A stretch of DNA of 64,000 nt from Clostridia bacterium (GCA_017512985.1 JAFWEJ010000009.1:1-64000); one strand, 5' to 3'; shown: positions 18,553 through 27,842, numbered from the stretch's first letter. Notes: generated from the sequence alone by a model not told the origin. Program-made: numbers and translations.

Positions 18553-19110
18553 TTAAGCGCGCTTGAGGTACTCGCCGCTGCGGGTATCGATCTGGATCTT
18601 GTCGCCGGTGTTGATGAACAGCGGCACCTGCAGGCTGAAGCCTGTCTCCAGCGTGGCGGGCTTGTAGGTGTTGGAAGCGGTATCGCCGGCGAAACCGGGT
18701 TCGGTGTCGGTCACCTCGAGCACCACGAAGTTGGGCGCTTCAACAGAGAAGGCGCTGCCCTTGAAGAAGCGGACCGTCACATTGGTGCCTTCCTTCACGA
18801 AGGGAATGGCGTCCTCCACCTGGTCCTTGCTCAGCGGCAGCTGCTCATAGGTTTCCACGTCCATGAAGTAGTACAGGTCGCCGTCGTTGTAGACGTACTG
18901 CATTTCCTTGGTCTCGATGATGGCCTTGGGCATCTTGTCGGTGGGGTTGAAGCTGCGTTCAACGACCGCGCCGGTCATCACGTTCTTGATCTTGGTGCGG
19001 ACAAAGGCCGCGCCCTTGCCGGGTTTCACGTGCTGGAAGTCAACGATGTTCCAGACGCCTCCGTCCCATTCAATCGTAATGCCCTTTTTGAAATCGCCAG
19101 CGGTAATCAT
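18553..19110 (-). CDS. efp: Translation elongation factor P
   Basis: EF-P, 185 residues, the usual length; relieves ribosome stalling at consecutive prolines. Three beta-barrel domains: KOW-like N-terminus ([39 protein letters not shown]), where the KPGKGAA loop carries the conserved Lys (residue 32) at the tip, then the central OB fold and the C-terminal OB fold ending [17 protein letters not shown]. pepP lies 39 bp upstream on the same strand, an arrangement common in Firmicutes. Confidence 0.97.
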   Translation of the reverse strand: MITAGDFKKGITIEWDGGVWNIVDFQHVKPGKGAAFVRTKIKNVMTGAVVERSFNPTDKMPKAIIETKEMQYVYNDGDLYYFMDVETYEQLPLSKDQVEDAIPFVKEGTNVTVRFFKGSAFSVEAPNFVVLEVTDTEPGFAGDTASNTYKPATLETGFSLQVPLFINTGDKIQIDTRSGEYLKRA

Positions 19111-19149
19111 TGTGTCATTCCTCCGTTCGTTCTTTCTGGGGTTCCTATA

Positions 19150-20223
19150 TTACAGGATGATAAGCTGCTTGTCCGCCGTTGTCAGCGGCACACAGCCGTT
19201 TTCCTTAACCAGGCAGGTGTTCTCGATCCGCACGCCGCCCACGCCGGGCAGGTAGATGCCGGGTTCCACGGTAATCACGACTCCGGCTTTCATCACTTCA
19301 TTGCAGTTCGGGCTCAGGTTCGGGCTTTCGTGGATGTCGATGCCCACCGAATGTCCCAGCCCGTGGCCGAAGCGTCCGGCATATCCCCGCGCGTCGATAT
19401 AATCCCGGGCGAGCCTGTCGATCTCAGCGCCGGTTTTCCCGGCCATGAGCGCGTCCTCGCACATTGACTGCGCCCGCAGTACGGTTTCATATACCTTGCG
19501 CATTTCGTCCGACGGCTGCCCCAGGGCGACCGTGCGCGTCATGTCGCTGCAGTATTTCCCGACCTTCGCGCCGAAGTCCATCGTGATCATGTCGCCGGCC
19601 TTCAGCCTGCGCTGCCCCGGAATCGCGTGGGGAAGGCTGCCGTTCTCGCCGGAGGCGATGATCGTGTCGAAAGCGAACTCGTCCGCACCCAGGCGGAGCA
19701 TTGTGAAGTCCAGCTCGATCTGCAGTTCCTTCTCGGTCATGCCGGGACGTATCTTCGGCAGGATCGCGTCAAAGGCTTCGGAAGTGATATCGCAGGCCTT
19801 GCGGATCGCCACAACTTCTGCGGGGGTTTTGATCTCCCGCAGCTTCTGGGGCGCCTTGTTCAGCGGTACGCAGGAGATCTCTTCTCCCAGCGCGCCGCGC
19901 ATGGCCTCAAAATCGTCCACGGAAAGGTAGTTCGTTTCCGCCCGCAGCTCGGTAACGCCTTCCGCCTGTGCCAGCTCAGCCAGGATTTTATTGTGGCCCC
20001 GGCCCCTTTCGGTCATCTCCACCCGGAATCCGGGGGCCTGGCGCTCTGCCTGCTCCGTATAGCGGAAGTCTGTGATGATCACCCGGCTGTTTTCCGAGAT
20101 ATACACTACGCCTTCGCCGGTATATCCCTCGGTCAGGTAGAACATATTGGACGGATCATGGATCGCCACGGCCGTATGGGACCCCTGGCGGAACTGGTCC
20201 ATCAGCCGCTCTGCTGCGGTCAC
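19150..20223 (-). CDS. pepP: Xaa-Pro aminopeptidase/dipeptidase (M24)
   Basis: Cytosolic proline-specific peptidase of about 357 residues with creatinase-like N-terminal domain and pita-bread catalytic domain. The five metal ligands are visible: MDFGAKVGKYCSD (two Asp), GHGLGHSVGIDIHE (His), VTVEPGIY (Glu) and GGVRIENT (Glu). I chose GTG at 20221-20223 (VTAAERLMDQF) with AAAGG 10 bases upstream; the frame is open 16 codons further without a ribosome site. Next to efp, both serving proline-rich protein turnover and translation. Confidence 0.92.
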   Translation of the reverse strand: MTAAERLMDQFRQGSHTAVAIHDPSNMFYLTEGYTGEGVVYISENSRVIITDFRYTEQAERQAPGFRVEMTERGRGHNKILAELAQAEGVTELRAETNYLSVDDFEAMRGALGEEISCVPLNKAPQKLREIKTPAEVVAIRKACDITSEAFDAILPKIRPGMTEKELQIELDFTMLRLGADEFAFDTIIASGENGSLPHAIPGQRRLKAGDMITMDFGAKVGKYCSDMTRTVALGQPSDEMRKVYETVLRAQSMCEDALMAGKTGAEIDRLARDYIDARGYAGRFGHGLGHSVGIDIHESPNLSPNCNEVMKAGVVITVEPGIYLPGVGGVRIENTCLVKENGCVPLTTADKQLIIL

Positions 20224-20316
20224 TTGGATCACGCCTTTCCGGATCGTGCCCTCCTGCGGGCATATCCACATATTAGTTTACCATATCTCAAGCCGTTTGA
20301 AAAGAAAAAAATAGTA

Positions 20317-20342
20317 AGGAGCTGTGATATTTCACAGCTCCT
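20317..20342 (-). terminator. Terminator after thrC
   Basis: Minus strand AGGAGCTGTGA/TCACAGCTCCT hairpin followed by TTACTATTTTTTTC. It is separated from the thrC stop by a heptamer array. Confidence 0.85.
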
Positions 20343-20357
20343 CAGGCGACATTCCAT

Positions 20358-20396
20358 CATTGTGCATTGTGCATTGCGCATTGTGCATTGTTCATT
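20358..20396. repeat. CATTGTG heptamer array at the thrC 3' end
   Basis: Five to six tandem degenerate copies of CATTGTG. The thrC stop codon (20392-20394) lies inside the last copy, and a terminator hairpin follows on the minus strand. Confidence 0.85.
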
Positions 20397-21885
20397 CGAA
20401 CTCTTTCAGCACCGCTTCGCCCATCGCGTCGCGTTTGCAGACTGCCTTATGCCTGACAGGCAGTTCCTTCAGCGCTTTCACCTGTGCAGGCATCGGTATG
20501 CCCGTCAGTTTCTCCAGCTCCTCGCTGCAGGCGAAGGCGTCTTTCCCTTCCGCCGCGTCCGGCCCCGCGATCCCGCGCAGCACGTCCGCCGCGAACTTGT
20601 AGGGGCTTGCCGTGGCAAGAAGCACCGTCGGCGTGGAGTCGTTCGCCGCAAGCCGGTACTGGCGCAGCACATGGCCGCCCACTGCCGTATGCGGATCCAT
20701 CAGGTAGTGGTCTTCCCGGAAGCGCCTGCGGATCTCGGCCAGCGTATCCTTGTTGTCCGCGCAGTCTCCCCAGAACACGTCCAGCATCCAGTCCCTGCGC
20801 TGTTCACCGATGGAATAGCTTCCGCATTCCTTCAGCTGCTCCATCCAGGTTTTCACCAGCGCGCCGTCCCGGTCCGCCGCCTCATACAGCAGCCGCTCCA
20901 GGTTGGAGGACACCAGGATATCCATGCTGGGGCTCATCGTCTTGAAGAAAGTACGGTGCGTGGAATAAATGCCGCTGGAGAAGAAGTCCGTCAGCACGTT
21001 GTTCCGGTTGCTCGCGCAGATGAGCTTGTTCACCGGCAGGCCCATGTTCCGGGCGTAATAACCAGCCAGGATATCGCCGAAGTTGCCTGTCGGCACACAG
21101 AAGTTGACCGGATCCCCGGGCGCGATCGCGTGGCTGTTGACCAGGTCCGCGTAGGCGGAGAAATAGTAGACGATCTGCGGCACCAGCCGGCCGAAATTGA
21201 TCGAGTTGGCGGAGGACAGCGTCTTTCCCCGCGCGTTCATCTGTTCTCTGAACGCCTCGGAAGCGAACAGTTCCTTCACGCCGGTCTGGGCGTCGTCAAA
21301 GTTCCCTTCGACCGCGATCACATGCGTATTGCTGCCTCCGGTGGTCACCATCTGCAGCTTCTGAACGTCGCTCACGCCGTCCAGGGGATAGAACACGGTG
21401 CAGCTTGTACCCGGAACATCCCGGAATCCCTCCAGCGCCGCCTTGCCGGTATCACCGCTGGTCGCCACCAGGATGCTGATCTCCCGGTTCTCGCCGTTCT
21501 TCTGCGCGGACATGCGGATCAGGTGCGGCAGAAGCTGCAGCGCCATATCCTTGAAAGCCAGCGTCGGCCCGTGGAACAGTTCCAGCACCCAGGTTGCGTC
21601 GTCAATCTGCTTCACCGGGGCGATCTCAGGCGTATCAAAACGTTCTGCCGAATAAGCGGCCCGGACCGCCTGTTCAATCTCCGGAATGGAGAAATCTTCC
21701 AGGTAGCGTTTCAGGATGGAAACGGCGCGGGTGGGATAATCCCATTCGCAGAAGGAAGAGATCCGCTGCATCGGGACAGCCGGGAACATGGCGGGCACAT
21801 ACAGTCCGCCGTCCGGCGCGAGGCCGTGCAGGATCGCCTGGCTGGCTGTGACGCAGCTTTCACCGCGGGTGGAAAAGAAAGACAC
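20392..21885 (-). CDS. thrC: Threonine synthase
   Basis: PLP enzyme of 497 residues converting O-phosphohomoserine to threonine in the cytosol. It is the long (type I) form: N-terminal FFSTRGES and GLAPDGGLYVP, the PLP lysine in GPTLAFKDMALQ (near residue 115), ATSGDTGKAALEGF, NSINFGRLVPQIVYYF and VPTGNFGDILAGYYA. It appears monocistronic, with the terminator behind it and no hom or thrB nearby. Confidence 0.96.
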   Translation of the reverse strand: MSFFSTRGESCVTASQAILHGLAPDGGLYVPAMFPAVPMQRISSFCEWDYPTRAVSILKRYLEDFSIPEIEQAVRAAYSAERFDTPEIAPVKQIDDATWVLELFHGPTLAFKDMALQLLPHLIRMSAQKNGENREISILVATSGDTGKAALEGFRDVPGTSCTVFYPLDGVSDVQKLQMVTTGGSNTHVIAVEGNFDDAQTGVKELFASEAFREQMNARGKTLSSANSINFGRLVPQIVYYFSAYADLVNSHAIAPGDPVNFCVPTGNFGDILAGYYARNMGLPVNKLICASNRNNVLTDFFSSGIYSTHRTFFKTMSPSMDILVSSNLERLLYEAADRDGALVKTWMEQLKECGSYSIGEQRRDWMLDVFWGDCADNKDTLAEIRRRFREDHYLMDPHTAVGGHVLRQYRLAANDSTPTVLLATASPYKFAADVLRGIAGPDAAEGKDAFACSEELEKLTGIPMPAQVKALKELPVRHKAVCKRDAMGEAVLKEFE

Positions 21886-21931
21886 GGATTGATCACACTC
21901 CGGTTTCAGATTGGGCGACCGCCCTGAAAGA

Positions 21932-21961
21932 AAGAGGCGCCGGTGATTGGCCGTCGCCTCT
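21932..21961 (-). terminator. Terminator after the small P-loop gene
   Basis: Minus strand AGAGGCGACGGCC/CCGGCGCCTCT hairpin with a short loop followed by TTCTTTC; the arms pair imperfectly. Confidence 0.7.
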
Positions 21962-21985
21962 GTATATCACTCGTCTGCCGCTTTG

Positions 21986-22396
21986 TCAAATCATGTACTG
22001 GCGGAAGAAAACCGGGATCTCCTCCGGATCGGCACTCAGGCTCAGCACAAAGTCCACATTGTGCTTCGCGCCCAGCTCCGCCAGGACCTTCACGATGGGT
22101 TCCGTATCCGCCAGCTCGGTCCGGCAGAGCTTCAGGAACGCGTCGATGAAAATCGTGCCGACGTCGAAGTTGGAGGAAAGGATGCCGCACAGGAAGCCGA
22201 TGAACATATCAGCGTTGTGAATATGATAATCTTCGGCGTTGATGAAACGGACCTTGTGGTCAACGTCGAACATGTAACGGTTGTCGTCGTCCAGGAAAAT
22301 GACGTCGTGAACCGCGTCACGGGCAGTGGTATTGGTCAGGTCAATCAGCCGCTTCGTCTTGCCGGAGCCCTTTTTGCCTGCAATTACCTGTATCAT
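21986..22396 (-). CDS. Small P-loop ATP-binding protein
   Basis: Cytosolic protein of 136 residues with a clear N-terminal Walker A motif (AGKKGSGKT, residues 6-14) and a hydrophobic strand ending in Asp that could be Walker B (TIFIDAFLKLC). Clostridial relatives are often labelled PilT-like, but secretion-ATPase domains are absent and the length is far too short, so that label is not supported. Good ribosome site AAAGGAGG. It follows addB by 16 bp and ends the transcript, so a nucleotide-dependent helper role is possible but unproven. Confidence 0.7.
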   Translation of the reverse strand: MIQVIAGKKGSGKTKRLIDLTNTTARDAVHDVIFLDDDNRYMFDVDHKVRFINAEDYHIHNADMFIGFLCGILSSNFDVGTIFIDAFLKLCRTELADTEPIVKVLAELGAKHNVDFVLSLSADPEEIPVFFRQYMI

Positions 22397-22412
22397 GGGA
22401 ATCAGCCTCCTT

Positions 22413-25400
22413 TTATGGGGTTTTCTCTGAGGACATTATATCCTGTTTTTCGTTTTCGCGCAACGTGTTTTTCCCTGCGATCTGCTCCCAGGTGATCCCC
22501 TCGTCCCGCTCCCGGCCTTTTTTCGTTCCGGCGCGGCAGATTGCGTGATAATCGCAGTAGCGGCACACCGGTCCGGCGGCGTCCTCTCCCGGGGAGGCTT
22601 CAATCTCGCCGCTGCGCATCCGCCCGCACAGTTCGCCCGCTTTTTCCACCGCCGCGTCCATGAGGCCCCGGAGCGTTTTCTCCTCCACCGCCCAGGACGC
22701 GCTTTTCGATACGGTACCGTTCTGGTTGAACACCTTGTCCACCGAATAGGGGCGGATATCCCGGTCCATCGCGTTCAGCACGTCCTCCCGGGCGGTTACC
22801 AGGCCCTTCATGCGCGCTGTGCTCAGCCGGTCCTCCTCAATCCGGTCCGGATTGTCCACGGCGGTGCTGACCTCCCGGTCGATCACCGGGAAATACATCG
22901 CGCCGGCCAGCCGGGCGTCCGGTATGCTGTCCGCCGCCGCTTTCAGGTAGATCATCAGCTGCAGCTGCTCCCCGGCCGCCATCCGGGCCGGATCCGGCTT
23001 CTTTTCCCGGCTCTTGTTGTCCACAATGCGCAGCCACACGCCTTCCCCGTTCTCCCATGTGTCGATCCGGTCGATCTTTCCCCGGATCGCGGCCTTGCTG
23101 CCGTCGGCAAGGGTCATCACGATGGGCGGCAGGCCCTCCGCTTCACCAAAGGACTGCTCCAGCGCGACCGTCCGGAACCCGCTGTTGGCGGCAAAGCGGG
23201 TCAGTACCTGCGCCGCCCGGCGGACGCGGCGCAGGTATCCCTCGCCCGTCCATTCGCCGATCGCGTCGTCCCGCAGCGGGCTGTCCGCCCATTCCTCCGT
23301 CAGTTCAGCGCACACCGCGTCCATGTATCCGTCTACCTGTTCCGGAGTGAAATCCGGCCAGGCGTCGTCCGCGCCGGCACGCTTCATGTACCGCTCCAGC
23401 GCCGCGTGGAAGAAGGTTCCCGCGTCGTTCGATTCAAATTCAAACGTTTCCTGTTTCACAGGACGCAGGCCGTAATCGATATAGTGCCGGTACGGGCAGG
23501 AGGCAAACTGCTCCAGCCGGCTGACAGACAGCCGGTCGGTCATGAACAGCTTCCGCGCGGTATCCGCCTCCAGTTTCTGCTCCCTGTTCTCCGGACGGAT
23601 CTCATCAATAATCCGCCGGGCGGTTCCGCCCCAGCGTCCGCTGTGCAGCAGGCTGATCAGCGCCGTTTTCCACGCTGCGGGCATATCGTCCGCCCTGCCG
23701 TCCTTCATATCGTTCAGCCACGGGCCGATGCCGTCCAGCGCCGCCCGGGGAGTCACAGGTTCCATCCGCCGGTCGCTCTCCTGCATGCCGCCCCGTTCCG
23801 TGATTTTGGGGAAAAGCTCCTTTATCTGCGTCACCAGGCCGTCCGGCTGCAGCGCGCCGCCGTCCTCGCCCCGCAGGCTCCAGCTGACCATCAGTTTTTT
23901 CAGCGGCAGGGTCAGCGTCCGGTAAAAGTCGTATTTGCGGATCTGGCAGCCCCTTTCCCGGCTGATCCCGATCTGTTTTCCCGTGGCTTCCTCCAGTTTC
24001 CGCCGTTCCGGATCTGTCAGCCATCCGCTCTCCGGCGCTGTCAGCATGCCATCCTGCGCCCGGGGCAGAATCAGCGCGTCGATCCGGCCAGCCAGCAGGT
24101 GCCCGGCTTCACCGACAGCCACGCCGCCTTCCTGCTCCGGCAGGGCCGCCAGGTCTGCCGTTTCCAGCGCGCTCTCCAGCATATGCTCCAGGTCCCGGAT
24201 CAGCGCGCGGCGCGTGCCCATCAGCGTCCACAGCTGTTCCAGCAGGTCCGTCGCCAGTTTCCAGACCTGGCGGTTGATCACCGCTTCCCGGTACATCTCA
24301 TGCTTCAGCAGGAGCTCTTCCTCCTCCTGAAGCCTGTTCCACACCTGTTCCGTTTCCAGGAAATGCACAATGGCTTCCACGGAAGCCGCGGCGCTGCGCG
24401 CGTCCTTCAGTTCTGCCCTCAGCGCCTCAATCGGGGCGAGCAGCTTTTCCCGCAGCGGCTCGATCCTTTCCGCTTCTTTTCCCGCGGTGAACGGTTTCTG
24501 CCAGCGCCGGCCGTCAATCCCGTGCGCTTCGGCGTACATCGTCAGCAGCAGGCCTTCTTCCTCCGTCAGCGTGCAGTATCCGCTCCGCGCGACCGTAATC
24601 ACCTGTTCCGTCCGGTATCCGTCGCTCAGGCAGGAAAGCGCGCCGAGCAGCATCCGGCACACCGGATGATCCGCCGCCCGGTCCTTCTGCTGCCACACGC
24701 AGGGAATCCCGTTGATCTTCAGTCCAGCCCGCAGCATGCCTTCGCCGGCGGCGCCGGCCGGCAGTGCGACCGCCATATTGCTCCAGGCGATGCCTTCCGC
24801 GTGCCACCTGCGCAGCGTCGCGGCGATCATCTCCGTTTCGTCCCAGGGCGTGCTTCCCGCATACAGGGAGACGGTATCCCCGGTTGCCCCTGTCCACGGC
24901 GCGGGGTTGAGCGCGAAGAGGTTTTTGTCCAGCCACTTCAGTTCTTCCGCGCAGCCGGCGCGCTCCCCTTTGGGCCGGATTGTCTCCGATATATGGCCCG
25001 CTTCCGCCAGTGCGGTTTCCAGCCGGCTCACACTCTCCCGCTGCTGGATGAAGATCCGCCCGTCCGGCGCTTCCTCCCCGTCCATGGTCAGGAAAACCGC
25101 CGCGCTGTTGACCCGTCCGCACAGGCGGACCAGCAGTTCCCGCAGGTCAGGACGTACGGTATCAAAGCCGTAGACCGCCAGATCCGCCCCGTCCCACAGC
25201 CCGCTGCGTTCCAGGCGGTTCACCGTATCGGTCCAGACCGTTTTTTCTTCTTCAAATTGTTCCGTGATCAGTTCCTGGTATCCGTCCCAGATTCGCTGCA
25301 GATCGCCGAGCTTTGCCCGCTCCGCGCCGGTCACAGCGCCCGCGGCGTAGTCCGCCAGCTCCTCCGGCGTAATCTCGCTCTCCCGCAGTTCGTCCAGTGC

Positions 25401-25766
25401 CCCGCCCACGCGTTTCACCGCGCCGGGCAGGTCTGTCATGTTCTTATAGTACGCAAGGTTCCCCGCCTGTTCGGTCATCACCCGGTGAACCGCCATCGCG
25501 CGGCCCATCTCGTTCAGGGGGCGTTTCACCCCGGTGCCCATCCGCTCCCTGACCTGCTGCCTCAGTTTCCGGGGACTGATCACCTGCATCTCCAGCAGGC
25601 CGGGCAGATCCAGTCCCGCAATCAGGTCGCGCTCCGCCTGCAGGGTCATCTGCTCGGGTACATACAGGACCAGCCTGCGCCCGGCCTCCCGGCTCTCCTG
25701 CGCCGTGCGGAGCACCAGCGGCCATACCCTGCCGCTCCGGTCCCCGATGATCTTCACCCTGCCCAT
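22413..25766 (-). CDS. addB: AddB-like helicase-exonuclease subunit with degenerate Walker A
   Basis: Protein of 1117 residues, the size of AddB, which with AddA processes double-strand breaks. The C-terminal nuclease domain is intact: SRLEQFASCPYRHYIDYG (first Fe-S cysteine), GKIDRID, VDNKS (catalytic Asp-x-Lys) and the last three cysteines CRYCDYHAIC. The N-terminus reads VKIIGDRSGRVWPL where AddB normally has GxxGSGKT, so the phosphate-binding Lys and Thr are missing. I place the start at MGRVK (25764-25766) with AAAGGAG upstream and a consensus promoter before it; the frame stays open 204 codons further without signals. addA is not adjacent; a P-loop protein gene follows instead. Confidence 0.82.
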   Translation of the reverse strand: MGRVKIIGDRSGRVWPLVLRTAQESREAGRRLVLYVPEQMTLQAERDLIAGLDLPGLLEMQVISPRKLRQQVRERMGTGVKRPLNEMGRAMAVHRVMTEQAGNLAYYKNMTDLPGAVKRVGGALDELRESEITPEELADYAAGAVTGAERAKLGDLQRIWDGYQELITEQFEEEKTVWTDTVNRLERSGLWDGADLAVYGFDTVRPDLRELLVRLCGRVNSAAVFLTMDGEEAPDGRIFIQQRESVSRLETALAEAGHISETIRPKGERAGCAEELKWLDKNLFALNPAPWTGATGDTVSLYAGSTPWDETEMIAATLRRWHAEGIAWSNMAVALPAGAAGEGMLRAGLKINGIPCVWQQKDRAADHPVCRMLLGALSCLSDGYRTEQVITVARSGYCTLTEEEGLLLTMYAEAHGIDGRRWQKPFTAGKEAERIEPLREKLLAPIEALRAELKDARSAAASVEAIVHFLETEQVWNRLQEEEELLLKHEMYREAVINRQVWKLATDLLEQLWTLMGTRRALIRDLEHMLESALETADLAALPEQEGGVAVGEAGHLLAGRIDALILPRAQDGMLTAPESGWLTDPERRKLEEATGKQIGISRERGCQIRKYDFYRTLTLPLKKLMVSWSLRGEDGGALQPDGLVTQIKELFPKITERGGMQESDRRMEPVTPRAALDGIGPWLNDMKDGRADDMPAAWKTALISLLHSGRWGGTARRIIDEIRPENREQKLEADTARKLFMTDRLSVSRLEQFASCPYRHYIDYGLRPVKQETFEFESNDAGTFFHAALERYMKRAGADDAWPDFTPEQVDGYMDAVCAELTEEWADSPLRDDAIGEWTGEGYLRRVRRAAQVLTRFAANSGFRTVALEQSFGEAEGLPPIVMTLADGSKAAIRGKIDRIDTWENGEGVWLRIVDNKSREKKPDPARMAAGEQLQLMIYLKAAADSIPDARLAGAMYFPVIDREVSTAVDNPDRIEEDRLSTARMKGLVTAREDVLNAMDRDIRPYSVDKVFNQNGTVSKSASWAVEEKTLRGLMDAAVEKAGELCGRMRSGEIEASPGEDAAGPVCRYCDYHAICRAGTKKGRERDEGITWEQIAGKNTLRENEKQDIMSSEKTP

Positions 25767-25805
25767 TACAGTTTTCCGTCTCCTTTTTCCCTTTTCACTG
25801 ACTAG

Positions 25806-25834
25806 ATTATACCCTGCATCTGCCGTCTGCACAA
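25806..25834 (-). promoter_or_regulatory. Promoter of addB
   Basis: Minus strand: -35 TTGTGC (25829-25834), 17-bp spacer, -10 TATAAT (25806-25811). Divergent from the YitT promoter. Confidence 0.7.
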
Positions 25835-25860
25835 GGCGAACAAAGGATCCCTTCCGCATC

Positions 25861-25890
25861 TTGCCATCGCCCTGCCGGATGTGATACATT
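25861..25890 (+). promoter_or_regulatory. Promoter of the YitT-family gene
   Basis: -35 TTGCCA (25861-25866), 18-bp spacer, -10 TACATT (25885-25890). Confidence 0.5.
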
Positions 25891-25925
25891 GTGCATGAAC
25901 CTGTTGCCCGGAAGGGGTGTTTTTC

Positions 25926-26816
25926 ATGTTTCAGTCTCTTCGTTCTGTATTCCGGAAGAAACCGGCGGCTGCCGAGCGCTTCTTTTCCTATGCCCAGATC
26001 CTCCTCGGCGCGCTGATCGGCGGTGCGGCCTATCCGCTGTTTCTTACGCCCAACCGGATCGCCCCGGGCGGTATCACGGGTGTCGCCACAATCCTGAACC
26101 AGCTGCTGCACTGGCCGGTCGGCACCGTGTCGCTGGTCCTGAATATCCCTCTCTTCCTGATCGGCTACCGCTCCATGGGCAAAATCTTTGCCTTCCGGAG
26201 CCTGGTCGCCACCGTCCTTTTTTCCGTCTTCATCGATGTGCTGCCCCTGCAGCCGATGACCACGGATCCCCTGCTTGGCGCGCTCTACGGCGGCGTCCTG
26301 CTGGGCACCGGCCTGGGCCTGATTATGCGCGGCGGCGCCACCACCGGCGGGTCCGATATGATTGCCCGCATGGTCCACAAGCGCTTCCCGTTCATCTCCA
26401 CCGGCGCTTTCCTCTTTGCGATCGACTTTGCCGTCGTGCTGGCCGCCGGATTCCTGATCGGCACCACCGAAGCGCTCTATGCGCTGATCAACATTTTCCT
26501 CGTCGCAAAGGTGATGGACGTAGTCATCATCGGCTTCTCCTCAAACAAAGCCTGTTTTGTCATTTCCTCACGCTGGCAGGAAATATCCGAACGCATCATG
26601 CGTGACATGGACCGCGGCGTTACGCAGCTGACCGCCCGCGGCGCTTATACCGGCGCGGAGCGGCCGACCCTGCTGTGCGTCATCAGCCGCAGCGAGATCA
26701 CCGCATTCAAGCGCATCCTCCGCGAGGAGGACGAGAGTGCCTTCGTCATCATCGTCGAAGCCCACGAAGCCATCGGCGACGGATTCACGATGCTCTCGGA
26801 ATCCGAAAAGAAATAA
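25926..26816 (+). CDS. YitT family membrane protein (DUF161/DUF2179)
   Basis: Membrane protein of 296 residues. Five to six hydrophobic helices (DUF161/YitT) with family motifs FLTPNRIAPGGITGVATIL and MRGGATTGGSDMIAR, then a cytosolic DUF2179 domain from about residue 215 (GVTQLTARGAYTGAERPTLLCVISRSEI). Start is the ATG at 25926 after GGAAGGGG; an earlier in-frame Met lacks spacing. The transported or sensed molecule is unknown for the family. Monocistronic, with a bidirectional terminator. Confidence 0.9.
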   Translation: MFQSLRSVFRKKPAAAERFFSYAQILLGALIGGAAYPLFLTPNRIAPGGITGVATILNQLLHWPVGTVSLVLNIPLFLIGYRSMGKIFAFRSLVATVLFSVFIDVLPLQPMTTDPLLGALYGGVLLGTGLGLIMRGGATTGGSDMIARMVHKRFPFISTGAFLFAIDFAVVLAAGFLIGTTEALYALINIFLVAKVMDVVIIGFSSNKACFVISSRWQEISERIMRDMDRGVTQLTARGAYTGAERPTLLCVISRSEITAFKRILREEDESAFVIIVEAHEAIGDGFTMLSESEKK

Positions 26817-26829
26817 CTCCTCCAGCGCA

Positions 26830-26866
26830 AAAAGTCCCGTACCGCCCTCCGCAGTACGGGACTTTT
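26830..26866. terminator. Bidirectional terminator between YitT and SPFH genes
   Basis: Perfect 13-bp inverted repeat AAAAGTCCCGTAC/GTACGGGACTTTT, T runs on both strands, serving two convergent genes. Confidence 0.9.
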
Positions 26867-26870
26867 CTGT

Positions 26871-26918
26871 CATTGCGCATTGTGCATTATGCATTATGCA
26901 TTCTGCATTGTGCATTAT
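26871..26918. repeat. CATTGTG/CATTATG heptamer array at the SPFH gene 3' end
   Basis: Seven tandem degenerate heptamers. The stop codon of the SPFH gene (26915-26917) falls in the last unit, and the array fills the space to the terminator hairpin. Confidence 0.88.
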
Positions 26919-27775
26919 TCCTTGTTTTCCATGTTCAGGATCGGCAGCGTCGTCGCACCCTGGCCAGCCATATAGGCGGGCAGTTTGCCGTCCCAGGCCT
27001 TGACCTCGTTGAACCGGATCAGGTTCTCGGTCAGGGACTCGGCAATCTTCTTGTTCGCTTCCGCCTCGGCTTCGCTGCGGACCTGCAGCGCATAGGCATC
27101 CGCGTCCGCGTTGATCTTCGCCACGTTGGCTTCCGCTTCGGCGTTAATGCGTTTCCGCTCCGCCTGCTGCTGGGTTTCCATGGTCATCTGGCCCTGCTCG
27201 ATCTCAGCCTGCAGTTTCTTCTGCGCGGCAACCTGCTTGGCCTCAACCGCGTCGGTGAACGCGTCGGTAAAGTCCAGGTTCTCAATGCTCACGCTGATCA
27301 CGTTGATGCCGTAATCGTCCAGTTCCTCATGCAGGCCTTCGCGGATCGCTTCGCTCAGGCGCTGCCGGTTGGCCACCAGGTTCTCAGCCGTGTATTTGCT
27401 GAATACGCCCTTGGTGATCTCCAGCATCCGGGGATACACCAGCTTGTTGAAATAATCCGTACCGACTTCCTTGAACAGGTTCATCGCCGTGCTCTTGTTG
27501 ATCGCGTAGTTGATCGAACCGGTAATATCCACCTGCTGGATATCGCTGGAGAACGCCTCCGTGGTGAAAGTGCTCTTCTGCTCACGGTTATCCATGGAGA
27601 TAATCCTCTGGAACGGGCTCTTGAAGTGCAGCCCTGCCTCCAGCGTCACATCCTCCACGCGGCCGAAGGTTGTCACAATGCCCGTATATCCGGTCTGCAC
27701 CGTAGCGGTGCAGGTCAGCGCCGCGATCAGCACCAGCACGACGGCTGCAATCAGAATAATAAGTCCCTTCTTCAT
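26915..27775 (-). CDS. SPFH/prohibitin-family membrane protein
   Basis: Protein of 286 residues. N-terminal membrane anchor (MKKGLIILIAAVVLVLIAALT), SPFH domain (GYTGIVTTFGRVEDVTLEAGLHFKSPF, about residues 30-200), then a long Ala/Glu-rich coiled coil (EIEQGQMTMETQQQAERKRINAEAEANVAKI) as in prohibitin and stomatin relatives that assemble into membrane rings. The start after GGAAGGACA is preferred over a Met four codons upstream. No NfeD partner is adjacent. A scaffold role in membrane organisation is inferred from the family. Confidence 0.88.
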   Translation of the reverse strand: MKKGLIILIAAVVLVLIAALTCTATVQTGYTGIVTTFGRVEDVTLEAGLHFKSPFQRIISMDNREQKSTFTTEAFSSDIQQVDITGSINYAINKSTAMNLFKEVGTDYFNKLVYPRMLEITKGVFSKYTAENLVANRQRLSEAIREGLHEELDDYGINVISVSIENLDFTDAFTDAVEAKQVAAQKKLQAEIEQGQMTMETQQQAERKRINAEAEANVAKINADADAYALQVRSEAEAEANKKIAESLTENLIRFNEVKAWDGKLPAYMAGQGATTLPILNMENKE

Positions 27776-27842
27776 TGTCCTTCCCATCCTTTCCCGGACG
27801 ATCTGTTTTCGTCCATGCTCATAATATACTGCATATAATAAA

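Noticed and set aside
20358-20396. CRISPR-like array
   Set aside because: The repeated units are seven bases with no spacers, and no cas genes are present.
21986-22396. Twitching-motility ATPase PilT
   Set aside because: Only the Walker A motif is shared; the protein is a third of PilT length and lacks Asp/His boxes.
22545-25805. 1086-codon plus-strand frame opposite addB
   Set aside because: Antisense of a GC-rich gene with clear motifs on the minus strand; low-complexity His/Arg/Pro composition and no start signals.
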